Shown here: positions 5,745-13,862 of the stretch, in pieces
How positions within the stretch are numbered: the first letter of the stretch is position 1
Layout: each line of letters begins with the position of its first letter
Source of the DNA: an uncultured Mycoplasmatota bacterium
GTDB taxonomy: Bacteria > Bacillota_I > Bacilli_A > RF39 > UBA660
DNA length: 13,862 nucleotides
Reading direction: 5' to 3'
Assembly (NCBI GenBank): GCA_900548725.1
Contig: URLV01000032.1
Location: 1 to 13,862 of the forward strand
Program-made: the position numbers and the translations under genes
The notes under the pieces: model-generated
The model's database searches: none
The model's input: the letters and a program-made list of their open reading frames with translations, nothing else
What the model was told of the DNA's origin: nothing

Positions 5745-8060
5745 GTAAGTATTAAAGAATTAAGCGAAGAAGATATAAAAATAAAATATATTACTCCAGC
5801 AATTCAAAAATCTAATTGGGATATTCAAACTCAAGTAAGATGTGAATATTACTATACTGCTGGTAAAATGAACGTTAGAGAAAATGTGACAACTAGAGGT
5901 AGGAGAAAATTCGTTGATTATCTATTATCATATAAATCAAATTTACCAATAGCAATTATTGAAGCTAAAGATAATAATGTTACTGAAGCACATGGGATTC
6001 AACAAGCAATAGGTTATGCAGTTGATTTGGATATTCCTTTTGCATATTCTTCAAATGGTTCTAAGTTTTATGAACATGATAGGTTAACAGGTAAAGAAAG
6101 AGAATTATCTATGGAAGAATTCCCAACACCTGAAGAGTTATGGAATAGATATGTAGAAGAAAAGGAATTAACTGAGGAACAATTAAAAGTTATTACTGAA
6201 CCTTATTATTTTATGAGTGCATATAAAACTCCAAGATATTATCAAAGAATTGCAATTAATAAAACTGTTGAAGCGATAGCAAAAGGTCAAAAGAGAATTC
6301 TTTTAGTAATGGCTACTGGAACAGGTAAAACATTTACTGCTTTTCAAATAATCCATAGATTATACAAGTCTGGTTCAAAAAAGAAAATACTATATCTTGC
6401 TGATAGAAATATTCTTATTGATCAAACAATGCAAAATGATTTTAAACCTTTCCAAAAAGTTATGACAAAAGTTGAAAATAGAAATATGGATTCATCATAT
6501 GAAATATATATGTCTTTATATCATCAATTAAGAAGTAGTGAAGCACAAATATATAAACAATTTAAACCTGACTTCTTTGACTTAATTATAGTAGATGAGT
6601 GTCATAGAAGTAGTGCCAGAGATGATTCAAACTGGCATGAGATATTAACTTATTTTAATAGTGCTACTCAAATTGGTATGACTGCTACTCCAAAAGAAAC
6701 AAATGATGTTTCAAATATTAATTATTTTGGTGAACCAATTTATACATATTCATTAAAGGATGGAATTGAAGATGGTTTCCTAGCACCATATAAAGTTATT
6801 AAAGTAAGTTTAGATAAAGACTTAGAAGGTTATAGACCAGAAAAAGGAAAACTAGACGAAGATGGATATGAAGTAGAGGATAAAGAATATACAATTCATG
6901 ATTTTGATAGAACTATTGTAATAGACGAAAGAACACAAGTAGTTGCTAAAAGAATAACAGAATATCTTAAAGCAACAGATAGATATTCAAGAACAATAGT
7001 ATTCTGTGTAGATACTGAACATGCTTTAAGAATGAGAAATGCATTAGCAAATGAAAATGCAGATATGATGCAACAAAATTCAAATTATATTGTTAGAATA
7101 ACAAGTAATGATATGGAAGGTAAAAATAAATTAGATGATTTTATTGATGCTAATACAATATATCCAGTAATAGCTACAACATCTAAGTTGCTTTCTACAG
7201 GTGTAGATACAAAAACTGTTAAACTTATAGCACTAGATGAAGATATTCAATCTATGACAGAATTTAAACAAATTATAGGTAGAGGTACTAGATTATACGA
7301 AAGCAAAGGTAAAGAATATTTTACTATAATGGATTTTAGAAATAATTCTGAAAAATTTGCTGATCCAAACTTCAATGGACCTGCTGAAATGGTATTAGAT
7401 GTTGATGGTGGAGATGGTAAAGAACCAAAAACTCCTAAATCTTTTGGAATCGATGATAACAAACCCAATTTACCAATAAGTGGTGATGTTGATGACGAAG
7501 GATTTAAGAAAGTATATATAAATGGTGTTGATGTTTCAATATTAAATGAAACAATCAAATATTATGATGCAGATGGTAATTTAATAACTGAAACAATTAT
7601 GGAATATTCTAAGAAGAATCTTAAGAGAATGTATACAAATTATGAAGGCTTTGAACAAGAGTGGCTTAGAGCCGATTCTAAAAAAGAATTTGTTGAATTT
7701 CTATTAGGAGAAGGTGTTATGGTTGATGCATTATTTGATAAAGTAAATGATAATATTGATATATTTGATTTATTAAGTAATGTTGCATTTGATAAAGAAG
7801 TAGTACCTAAAGAAGAAAGAGTAGAAAAAGTAAAAGAAAGTGAAGAAATTAATCAATATAATGAAAGTCAAAAAAATGTTATTGATGAAATCTTAAGCGT
7901 ATATCAAAATAAAGGAATATTAGAACTTGAAAATATCAGATTATTAGAAGTTAAAAACTTTAATAAATTTGGTGGACTAGTTCCAATTGTTAACTTATTT
8001 GGTGGAAAAGAAAAATATTTAAATATGATAAACAATGTTAAAAGATTATTATACAGTTAG
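5742..8060 (+). CDS. hsdR: Type I restriction enzyme, R (nuclease/translocase) subunit HsdR, 772 aa
   Basis: The N-terminal PD-(D/E)xK nuclease shows D59 (KFVDYLL), E74 and K76 in IIEAK, and the type I QxxxY motif (Q88-Y92, QAIGY). Superfamily 2 helicase motifs follow: motif I ATGTGKT (191-197), motif II DECH (285-288), motif III TATP (314-317), then STGVDTKTV and the motif VI stretch QIIGRGTRL. The C-terminal 170 residues or so (ending KFGGLVPIVNLFGGKEKYLN) resemble the EcoEI-type R C-terminal domain, and a length near 770 fits the EcoAI/EcoEI (type IB) group better than the longer EcoKI or EcoR124 R proteins. It pumps DNA using ATP and cuts when translocation stalls, in complex with HsdM and HsdS. 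Every catalytic motif is intact. The hsdM ribosome binding site overlaps its stop codon. Confidence 0.95.
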   Translation: MVSIKELSEEDIKIKYITPAIQKSNWDIQTQVRCEYYYTAGKMNVRENVTTRGRRKFVDYLLSYKSNLPIAIIEAKDNNVTEAHGIQQAIGYAVDLDIPFAYSSNGSKFYEHDRLTGKERELSMEEFPTPEELWNRYVEEKELTEEQLKVITEPYYFMSAYKTPRYYQRIAINKTVEAIAKGQKRILLVMATGTGKTFTAFQIIHRLYKSGSKKKILYLADRNILIDQTMQNDFKPFQKVMTKVENRNMDSSYEIYMSLYHQLRSSEAQIYKQFKPDFFDLIIVDECHRSSARDDSNWHEILTYFNSATQIGMTATPKETNDVSNINYFGEPIYTYSLKDGIEDGFLAPYKVIKVSLDKDLEGYRPEKGKLDEDGYEVEDKEYTIHDFDRTIVIDERTQVVAKRITEYLKATDRYSRTIVFCVDTEHALRMRNALANENADMMQQNSNYIVRITSNDMEGKNKLDDFIDANTIYPVIATTSKLLSTGVDTKTVKLIALDEDIQSMTEFKQIIGRGTRLYESKGKEYFTIMDFRNNSEKFADPNFNGPAEMVLDVDGGDGKEPKTPKSFGIDDNKPNLPISGDVDDEGFKKVYINGVDVSILNETIKYYDADGNLITETIMEYSKKNLKRMYTNYEGFEQEWLRADSKKEFVEFLLGEGVMVDALFDKVNDNIDIFDLLSNVAFDKEVVPKEERVEKVKESEEINQYNESQKNVIDEILSVYQNKGILELENIRLLEVKNFNKFGGLVPIVNLFGGKEKYLNMINNVKRLLYS

Positions 8061-8072
8061 GAGTGAAAATGA

Positions 8073-9560
8073 ATGAACATAGGAACAATGATAAAAAGAC
8101 TACAAGATATTATGCGTCAGGATGCTGGTGTAAATGGTGATGCTCAAAGAATAGAACAAATTGTTTGGATGTTATTTCTAAAGCTATATGACGCAAAAGA
8201 ATCAGAATGGGAAATATTAGAAGATGATTATAGATCAATTATTCCAGAAAAATATAGATGGAGAAATTGGGCGCCAGATAATAAAGATGGAAAAGCTATG
8301 ACTGGTGATGAATTATCTAATTTTATAATTAATTTATTTAACGCATTAAAAGAATTAGAAATAAATGAAACAACTCCTATTAGAGGTAGAATAGTTAGAG
8401 AAGTGTTTGAGGACTTAAACAACTATATGAAAGATGGAGTATTAATAAGACAAGTTGTTAATGTTTTAAATGAAATAGATTTAACAGATTTTCAAACAAG
8501 ACATGCATTTAATGAAATATATGAAACAATATTAAAAGATTTACAATCAGCTGGTAAGTCAGGAGAATTCTATACTCCTAGAGCTGTAACAGATTTTGTT
8601 GTTAAAATGGTTGATCCAAAAATAGGAGAATCTGTTGCAGATTTTGCCTGTGGAACAGGAGGATTCTTAGTATCAGCACTTAATCACATGAAAGAAAGCG
8701 CAGAAGATACATCTTCAAATGAAGAATTAAAAAAATCCTTTTATGGTGTTGAAAAGAAATCATTACCATATTTATTATGTACAACGAATATGTTATTACA
8801 TGATATAAATGAGCCAAATATTATAAGAGGTAATTCATTAGAAAAAAATGTAAGAGATTATGAAGAAGAAGATAAATTTGATGTTATCCTTATGAATCCT
8901 CCATATGGTGGGACTGAAAAGAAGTCTGTTCAACAAAATTTTCCAACAGAATTACGAAATTCTGAAACTGCTGATTTATTCATGGTTGAAATATTATATA
9001 GATTAAAACAAAATGGTAGAGTAGGAATTGTTCTCCCTGATGGTTTTTTATTTGGTCAAGATAATACGAAAGTTGCAATTAAGAAAAAACTAATGGAAGA
9101 ATGTAACCTTCATACTATTATTAGATTACCTGGATCTATATTTGCTCCTTATACATCAATAGCAACTAATTTACTTTTTTTTGATAAAACTGGTCCAACA
9201 AAAGAAATTTGGTTTTATAGGCTGGATTTACCGAAAGGATATAAAGCTTTCAGTAAAACTAAACCTGTAGAAATGAAGCATTTTGAAGAAATAATAGAGT
9301 GGTGGAACAATAGAAATGAAATTAAAGATGAAAAAGAAGATGAGTCACAGAATGAAACATGGAAATCAAAAAAATATACTGTAGATGAAATTAATAATTT
9401 AAATTATAATATTGATCAATGTGGTTATCCAGTAAAAGAAGAAATTATTTTACCTCCAAAAGAAGTAATGTCAAATTTTATATCAAAAAGGGAATATCTT
9501 GAAAAACAATTAGATGAAAAACTGAAAGATATTGTTTCATTAATTGGAGACATAAAATGA
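8073..9560 (+). CDS. hsdM: Type I restriction-modification, adenine-N6 methyltransferase subunit HsdM, 495 aa
   Basis: The start is ATG 8073, preceded by TAGGAG (8058-8063). An HsdM N-terminal helical domain (IGTMIKRLQDIMRQDAG onward) leads into the N6-MTase fold. GEFYTPR (164-170) is the family signature, DFACGTGGF (190-198) is the S-adenosylmethionine-binding motif I, and NPPYGG (275-280) is catalytic motif IV, which flips and methylates adenine. The length of 495 is normal, near that of EcoAI-type M subunits. Two copies join one HsdS to form the methylase, and adding HsdR gives the restriction complex. It ends TGA 9558-9560, overlapping the hsdS ATG by four bases (ATGA), so M and S are made in step. 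No defect is seen. Confidence 0.96.
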   Translation: MNIGTMIKRLQDIMRQDAGVNGDAQRIEQIVWMLFLKLYDAKESEWEILEDDYRSIIPEKYRWRNWAPDNKDGKAMTGDELSNFIINLFNALKELEINETTPIRGRIVREVFEDLNNYMKDGVLIRQVVNVLNEIDLTDFQTRHAFNEIYETILKDLQSAGKSGEFYTPRAVTDFVVKMVDPKIGESVADFACGTGGFLVSALNHMKESAEDTSSNEELKKSFYGVEKKSLPYLLCTTNMLLHDINEPNIIRGNSLEKNVRDYEEEDKFDVILMNPPYGGTEKKSVQQNFPTELRNSETADLFMVEILYRLKQNGRVGIVLPDGFLFGQDNTKVAIKKKLMEECNLHTIIRLPGSIFAPYTSIATNLLFFDKTGPTKEIWFYRLDLPKGYKAFSKTKPVEMKHFEEIIEWWNNRNEIKDEKEDESQNETWKSKKYTVDEINNLNYNIDQCGYPVKEEIILPPKEVMSNFISKREYLEKQLDEKLKDIVSLIGDIK

Positions 9561-11014
9561 TAGTTGCTGATTTAAAAAAAAGTATATTACAGGTTGCTTT
9601 TCAAGGAAAATTAACTGAACAGTTAGAATCAGACACATCATCTTCTGAAATAATTAAAAATATTAAAAATATAAAAGAAAACAATATTAAATCAAAAAAA
9701 TATAAAAGAACGCCAATAGGTAAAGAAATAACAAATGCTGATAAAGAATATATAATACCATCGTCTTGGTCATGGATAAGATTTATTGATTTATGTAGTG
9801 TTATGACATGTGGTTATGCTTCTACACCACAATATGTAAGTGATGGAATGCCATTTTTATCTGCAAAAAATGTAAAACCATTTAATTTCAAATCAGATGA
9901 TTATAAATTGATTAGTTATGATTTATATAATAAATTAACAAACACTTGTAAACCAGAAAAAAATGATATCTTATTAACAAGGGTTGGTGCAGGAATTGGA
10001 GAGTCGACAATTATAGATGTTGATATAGATTTTGCAATATACGTAAGTTTAACATTAATAAAACTGGTTGACTATAGTTTAATTAATAATAAATATATCT
10101 TGTATTGGTTGAACTCACCATATGGAATTAGTACTTCTATTAAAAATATTACAGGAAAAGAAGCATCACAAGGTAATCTAAATGTAGATGATGTTAGAAA
10201 TTATATGATTCCATTTCCACCGATAGAAGAGCAACAAAGAATAGTAGATAAAATTGATGAGTTATTTGGAAAATTAAATTTAATGGAACCAATTGAAAAA
10301 AAACTTAATGAATTAAATAGCTCTTTTTCAGCTACATTAAAAAAATCTATTATTCAAAGTGCTTGCAGTGGTAATTTATCAATTCAAAAAGATAATGAAA
10401 CTATTTCAGATATCATAAATGTAATATCTGAGAAAAAAAACAAAAGAATTAAAACAGATTTTGATGTTGTTCCGTTTTTAATTCCTAGTAATTGGTCATG
10501 GATAAAATTCGATGATTTAGTGGGATTTAGTATTGGAAAAACACCTGCAAGAGCAGATTTATCTTTTTGGGGGAAAGATTATCCTTGGGTCTCTATTTCA
10601 GATATGGTAGATGATGGGTATATAAGTGAAACAAAGGAATATGTATCTAATAAAGCATTTAATGAAATTTTTAAGGGGAAAATATCTAAAAAAGGTACTT
10701 TGATTATGAGTTTTAAATTAACGGTTGGTAGATGCTCAATTTTAAATATTGACGCTTTTCATAATGAGGGTATAATATCAATATATCCATACTACGATTC
10801 AGATGTGCTAAAAAAATACTTGATGAAAATACTACCTTTTATGACAAAATATGGCGATACAAAAGTTGCTATAAAAGGAAATACATTGAATTCAAAGAGC
10901 CTTAAGGAATTATTAATTCCTTTACCACCAATAGAAGAACAAAAAAGAATTGTGGATAAAATTGAAAAACTATTGCCTTTATTGGAAGATGCGGATGATT
11001 TGATTAATAGTTAG
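9557..11014 (+). CDS. hsdS: Type I restriction-modification, specificity subunit HsdS, 485 aa
   Basis: HsdS chooses the bipartite DNA target and holds two HsdM. Two target recognition domains are visible at about residues 67-215 and 308-450. They open alike (PSSWSWIRFIDL, PSNWSWIKFDDL) and end alike (IPFPPIEEQQRIVDKI at 218-233, IPLPPIEEQKRIVDKI at 454-469). Helical spacers follow each, and LKKSILQ at the N-terminus is echoed by LKKSIIQ in the middle, giving the usual pseudo-twofold symmetry. Between the shared edges the two domains differ, so the target halves should differ. It is full length for the family. There is no second hsdS or recombinase gene beside it for phase variation in this window. 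The target sequence cannot be read from the protein. Confidence 0.95.
   Translation: MIVADLKKSILQVAFQGKLTEQLESDTSSSEIIKNIKNIKENNIKSKKYKRTPIGKEITNADKEYIIPSSWSWIRFIDLCSVMTCGYASTPQYVSDGMPFLSAKNVKPFNFKSDDYKLISYDLYNKLTNTCKPEKNDILLTRVGAGIGESTIIDVDIDFAIYVSLTLIKLVDYSLINNKYILYWLNSPYGISTSIKNITGKEASQGNLNVDDVRNYMIPFPPIEEQQRIVDKIDELFGKLNLMEPIEKKLNELNSSFSATLKKSIIQSACSGNLSIQKDNETISDIINVISEKKNKRIKTDFDVVPFLIPSNWSWIKFDDLVGFSIGKTPARADLSFWGKDYPWVSISDMVDDGYISETKEYVSNKAFNEIFKGKISKKGTLIMSFKLTVGRCSILNIDAFHNEGIISIYPYYDSDVLKKYLMKILPFMTKYGDTKVAIKGNTLNSKSLKELLIPLPPIEEQKRIVDKIEKLLPLLEDADDLINS
10208..10264 (+). repeat. HsdS conserved-region repeat, copy 1
   Basis: These 57 bases encode IPFPPIEEQQRIVDKIDEL at the end of the first recognition domain. 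They match 10916-10972 at 46 of 57 positions (15 of 19 residues). Such paired segments fix the two domains in the same geometry and are places where homologous recombination can exchange recognition domains. Confidence 0.8.
10916..10972 (+). repeat. HsdS conserved-region repeat, copy 2
   Basis: This is the second copy, encoding IPLPPIEEQKRIVDKIEKL at the end of the second recognition domain, in direct orientation to copy 1 and 708 bases away. Recombination between the two would remove the second recognition domain and leave a half-size HsdS. Confidence 0.8.
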
Positions 11015-11029
11015 TATATAGGAGGTTTT

Positions 11030-12667
11030 ATGGTTGAAGAAGTGATAAAACAAGAAACAAAAAAGATGCTTGAAGCAAAAGATTATAAATTAAAAAATTA
11101 TTTTGATGAATATGGAAAAATAATTATACCTTTATATCAAAGAGGGTATTCATGGGAAGATAAGAATATGGAAGTATTTATTAAAGATATATATAACAAT
11201 AATAAATACTATATTGGAAATATAATGGCACTTCCCAATTCTTCGGATGTTGAATTGATTGATGGGCAACAAAGAATTATAAGTTCATTTTTGGTTTTAT
11301 GTTGTTTAAAAAACAAATTTGAATTGGATGAAGATTTTACTTTTTTAGATTACGGAAAAAAAATCAAGGTTGAAACTAGAGCACCAAGTGATGATAGCCG
11401 CCTATTAGAATTTATTTACAATGATGATATAGCTAAAAGATATAGAACAAGACGCGAAGTTAAGGAGTATGAACGAGCATATAAAACAATAAAAGATAAT
11501 GATATTGATCCTAAGTTACTAATGGAAAAATTATTAGATGTTATTATTGTAGAAATTAAATTTGTACAGACCGAAACTGATGCACATAATATGTTTGTTA
11601 ATTTAAACACAAAAGGAAAAAGCTTGGAAAATGTAGATATATTAAAAAGTCAATTATTTAAGTATTTAAGTTATGATGAAATGAACGGAATAGAGTACTA
11701 TAAAGAGGGATGGTTTGAGACTATAAACCATATTTCTGAAAAAAATGCACAAAGGTATTTTGATAATTTTAATGATGTATATTTAGAAAATAACAAAGAT
11801 AAAAAAATTGATAACGTAATTAAAAATGTTAATAATCTGCAAAGTGCTAAAGAATATTATGATAATTTTTGTTATGAGTCTGAGCAAAAAAATGGCATGT
11901 GTAGATGTGCTTTGGCTGTTTATAATCATTCAACTAATTATTTAAATAATATATATGACGGAAATATTTCTTTGAATAGCCTAGACGATTATTTACAATT
12001 GTTGGATAAAGCTAAATTTAAACAATTTGATGTAGTTCTATTACCATTGTTACATATTAGAGATACTAGAGAGCGTACATTATTTATAAATAATTATTCA
12101 AGAATATTAAAATTTATAAAATTTATTCTTATGCATCAAGAAATAATGTCAATAAATAAAGCAAGTCCATCACAATATGGAAATGATTTTAAAAATATAG
12201 CAAGAAAATTATTTTTAAATAAAGATTATAAAAATATTATAAAAGAATTTTTAAATGATAATTTAAAACTACATTCTAAGGAACATATCACAAAAACAAT
12301 AGAAGAAATCAAAATTGACCATAATAATACAAAACACGCTAAGCAAATAATTATGCTTTTAGAGGGAAATATTAATGTTGATATGACAATTGAGCATTTT
12401 GTGCTATTTGACGAAAATAATGATATGTCAATGAAAATAGGTAATTGTATTCCAGTAAACACTGATGAATATGGTCAACTTAGTGTTGATAATAAATTGA
12501 TAAAATATGAACAAAATGCTGTATCTGAGCCATTTTTAAGATCATTTTTAGAATATGGATTTACTACTAGTAATTATGAGAAAAAAATAAATGAGCGTAC
12601 AAAAAAAATAAGCGAAGAATATGCTAATACATACAAGCAATTATATGAAGAATTAATAAATGAATAA
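11030..12667 (+). CDS. DUF262 (GmrS/ParB-like) protein with degenerate DUF1524/HNH C-terminus, 545 aa
   Basis: The start is ATG 11030, just after a strong AGGAGG, 15 bases behind hsdS. The N-terminal DUF262 signatures are clear: IPLYQRGYSW (33-42), DGQQR (78-82) and MFVNLNTKGKSL (188-199). This fold binds or cleaves NTPs in the GmrSD type IV enzymes. In relatives a C-terminal DUF1524 HNH nuclease follows, starting IEHI-P-Q. Here only IEHF (454-457) and a GN (471-472) remain and the Pro-Gln is replaced, so the nuclease looks short and probably decayed. The middle is helical and Asn/Lys-rich. Accessory genes after or inside hsd operons are known in other bacteria. Possible roles are a backup restriction factor against modified phage DNA, a regulator of the type I enzyme, or an independent defence gene. 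The family call is firm and the function is not. Confidence 0.85.
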   Translation: MVEEVIKQETKKMLEAKDYKLKNYFDEYGKIIIPLYQRGYSWEDKNMEVFIKDIYNNNKYYIGNIMALPNSSDVELIDGQQRIISSFLVLCCLKNKFELDEDFTFLDYGKKIKVETRAPSDDSRLLEFIYNDDIAKRYRTRREVKEYERAYKTIKDNDIDPKLLMEKLLDVIIVEIKFVQTETDAHNMFVNLNTKGKSLENVDILKSQLFKYLSYDEMNGIEYYKEGWFETINHISEKNAQRYFDNFNDVYLENNKDKKIDNVIKNVNNLQSAKEYYDNFCYESEQKNGMCRCALAVYNHSTNYLNNIYDGNISLNSLDDYLQLLDKAKFKQFDVVLLPLLHIRDTRERTLFINNYSRILKFIKFILMHQEIMSINKASPSQYGNDFKNIARKLFLNKDYKNIIKEFLNDNLKLHSKEHITKTIEEIKIDHNNTKHAKQIIMLLEGNINVDMTIEHFVLFDENNDMSMKIGNCIPVNTDEYGQLSVDNKLIKYEQNAVSEPFLRSFLEYGFTTSNYEKKINERTKKISEEYANTYKQLYEELINE

Positions 12668-12679
12668 AGAGGGATTAAA

Positions 12680-13549
12680 ATGAAAGATGAAGTTTTAAGT
12701 TCTCCTATTAGATGGGCTGGCTCAAAAAAACGTGTGTTAAACGATATGCTAGAATCATTTAAAAGAGATAAAGAAAATTATATAGAACCTTTTCTTGGAT
12801 CGGGCGTTGTTATGATTAATGTTTTAAACAACAATGTGGAAACATTACATTATAAAAACATTTATGTAAATGATATTAATGGTAACATAATAGATTTTTA
12901 TAAAATGTTGAAATCAAAACCAAAAAAGCTTATTAATGATTTAATAGAATTATCAGATAAATATAATGATATGGATAATGAAGACAAAGAAAAAATGTAT
13001 TATGAAATTAGAGATAGATTCAATAATTTTGAGGAAAACAAATCTGTATATTTCTACTTTCTAATGAAAGTTGGATTTAATGGTGTTTACAGAGAAAATA
13101 AATCTGGAAAATTTAATGTTCCTTTTGGTAGAAAAGAAAAATTTATTGTTCAAGAAGCTTCTTTATTAACAATTTCAAAACTAATAAAAAATGTTCATTT
13201 TTACAATTTAAGTTATGATAAATTTTTAGATAAGCTATATAAAAAAGGAATTTTAAATGATAGCTTTATGTATTGTGATCCACCTTATATACCTGATGAT
13301 AAGCTTGTTAGCCAAAAACAGGAATTATACACTAGTGGCAATTTTAACCATTATGATTTTGTCGAAAAATTAAAATCTTTTAGTCAAAGTAATATAATTA
13401 TATCTATGTCCGAATCAACTAAAGCAAAAAAGATATATGGAAAAAGTTTTATTACAAAAAATTTAACTGATATTATAAGAACAATTAATCCACAAAAATT
13501 ATTTAAGTCAAAGGAAATATTATTTCTAAATTATGATGAAAATGAATAA
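12680..13549 (+). CDS. D12-class (Dam-like) adenine-N6 DNA methyltransferase, 289 aa
   Basis: The start is ATG 12680 with GAGGG a few bases upstream, 12 bases after the DUF262 gene. Motif X is RWAGSK (11-16), motif I is IEPFLGSG (35-42) and catalytic motif IV is DPPY (200-203). This order (X, I, target domain, IV) and a length near 280 are those of Dam and DpnII-type enzymes, which methylate adenine, typically in GATC. The first residues of motif X read IRWAGSK rather than the usual LKWAGGK, so the target could differ. No partner restriction gene lies beside it, so it is either solitary or works with the DUF262 protein. At least 15 GATC sites occur in the window, including one at its own DPPY codons. 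It is the last gene of the cluster. Confidence 0.92.
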   Translation: MKDEVLSSPIRWAGSKKRVLNDMLESFKRDKENYIEPFLGSGVVMINVLNNNVETLHYKNIYVNDINGNIIDFYKMLKSKPKKLINDLIELSDKYNDMDNEDKEKMYYEIRDRFNNFEENKSVYFYFLMKVGFNGVYRENKSGKFNVPFGRKEKFIVQEASLLTISKLIKNVHFYNLSYDKFLDKLYKKGILNDSFMYCDPPYIPDDKLVSQKQELYTSGNFNHYDFVEKLKSFSQSNIIISMSESTKAKKIYGKSFITKNLTDIIRTINPQKLFKSKEILFLNYDENE

Positions 13550-13588
13550 TTTTTAGGTACGTAATTAGATGCTTAAAGTACCTAAAAA
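13550..13588. repeat. 11-bp perfect inverted repeat after the methyltransferase gene
   Basis: TTTTTAGGTAC (13550-13560) and GTACCTAAAAA (13578-13588) are exact inverted copies around a 17-base loop, starting on the base after the stop codon. In RNA it would form a stem on either strand, but the T runs are on the 5' side of each strand's stem, so it is not a standard terminator. It may stabilise the 3' end of the mRNA or be a protein site. Confidence 0.6.
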
Positions 13589-13629
13589 CATATAAATTTG
13601 AATAAACTCAAATAAACTAATATGTGCAT

Positions 13630-13660
13630 AAACCCTTATAAATAAAGGGTTTTATCATTT
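13630..13660 (+). terminator. Rightward terminator of the restriction cluster
   Basis: AAACCCTT (13630-13637) pairs with AAGGGTTT (13645-13652) around a seven-base loop, followed by the T-rich tract TTATCATTTTT. This is an eight-pair stem, weak in G-C pairs but well placed, 80 bases after the last stop codon. Confidence 0.7.
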
Positions 13661-13700
13661 TTATAAACATTGACAATGTGGAACCTAATCGTCTCCTGAA

Positions 13701-13723
13701 GAGAGCGAGAGCTCTCATTTTTT
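13701..13723 (+). terminator. Second, strong rightward terminator
   Basis: GAGAGC (13701-13706) pairs with GCTCTC (13711-13716) around GAGA, a GNRA-type tetraloop, followed by A and six T. This is a textbook intrinsic terminator. Because it follows another terminator at only 48 bases, it may be a backup, or the end of a short separate RNA. A TTGACA lies at 13670-13675, but no -10 box follows at the right distance. Confidence 0.8.
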
Positions 13724-13862
13724 GTTATCTTAAATAATAAAAATTCCTTAAATGATAGAAAACATAACAATATTTAAGAAATATAGCAAATAAAAAAACA
13801 TCTAGTCATGATGTGAACCCTAATTTAGAGACATCAATAAAAAAACAGTAAATTAAAAAGAG
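13724..13862. other. Gene-free AT-rich right end with a probable leftward terminator
   Basis: No gene is seen here. On the minus strand ACATC (13814-13810) pairs with GATGT (13802-13798) and runs into seven T (13798-13792), a weak terminator probably serving a leftward gene beyond the window. A competing stem, TGATGT/ACATCA (13809-13814 with 13831-13836), overlaps it. ATGTGAACCCTAATT (13811-13825) nearly repeats ATGTGGAACCTAATC (13676-13690), differing by single-base insertions. Confidence 0.45.

Noticed and set aside
7247..7558. Minus-strand 103-aa frame inside hsdR
   Set aside because: It lies opposite conserved helicase motifs. The Ser/Pro-rich translation is typical of antisense to an AT-rich gene, and there is no domain.
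13550..13588. Perfect inverted repeat as an intrinsic terminator
   Set aside because: On both strands the T run precedes the stem and A follows it, so there is no U tail at the release point. It was listed as a repeat only.
13601..13620. Tandem decamer AATAAACTCA/AATAAACTAA as a CRISPR-like or iteron array
   Set aside because: Only two units exist, both low-complexity AT sequence, with no spacers or nearby cas or rep gene.

Overview
The window is very AT-rich (roughly a quarter G+C by eye) and uses the standard code: TGG encodes Trp and TGA ends hsdM. AGGAGG-type ribosome binding sites, sigma-A promoters with extended -10 boxes and U-tailed terminators point to a low-GC Gram-positive host (Bacillota or a relative). 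I cannot name the species.

Layout. (1) 1-222: the 3' end of an unidentified gene, a long hairpin ending in a T run, and the ribosome binding site of the next gene. (2) 223-3162 (+): a large KAP-type P-loop NTPase with two membrane helices inserted between Walker A and Walker B, and a four-cysteine cluster. (3) 3161-3868 (-): a degraded integration module. It holds an intact 87-residue gene of unknown function, the first half of a small excisionase-like protein, and the catalytic C-terminus of a tyrosine recombinase. The last two are joined out of frame by what looks like an internal deletion. (4) 3869-4283: a divergent control region. The leftward transcript has a leader of about 250 nt with a boxA-like sequence and several hairpins, two of which carry the same loop motif. 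Four copies of a TTCC-NNNNN-GGAA palindrome lie over or next to the two divergent promoters. (5) 4284-4829 (+): a regulator made of two HTH domains, the likely reader of these operators. (6) 4907-13549 (+): a tightly packed six-gene cluster: GIY-YIG/DUF4357 protein, HsdR, HsdM, HsdS, a DUF262 (GmrS-like) protein with a decayed HNH region, and a D12-class adenine methyltransferase. (7) 13550-13862: no gene, but an 11-bp inverted repeat, two rightward terminators and a probable leftward terminator belonging to a gene beyond the window.

Working together: HsdR, HsdM and HsdS should form a complete type I restriction-modification enzyme with intact nuclease, helicase and methyltransferase motifs and a two-domain specificity subunit. 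The GIY-YIG, DUF262 and Dam-like proteins are co-transcribed accessories, and the KAP NTPase is a possible separate defence gene. The recombinase remnant and the phage/ICE-style double-promoter switch suggest that the island arrived on an integrative element that can no longer excise itself. The regulator may have been kept to control the restriction cluster.

The parts least explained by known families are the structured, boxA-bearing leader, the tandem-HTH protein with its four-site operator array, the 9-bp inverted repeat abutting the ribosome binding site of the cluster's first gene, and the DUF262 gene inside the type I operon.
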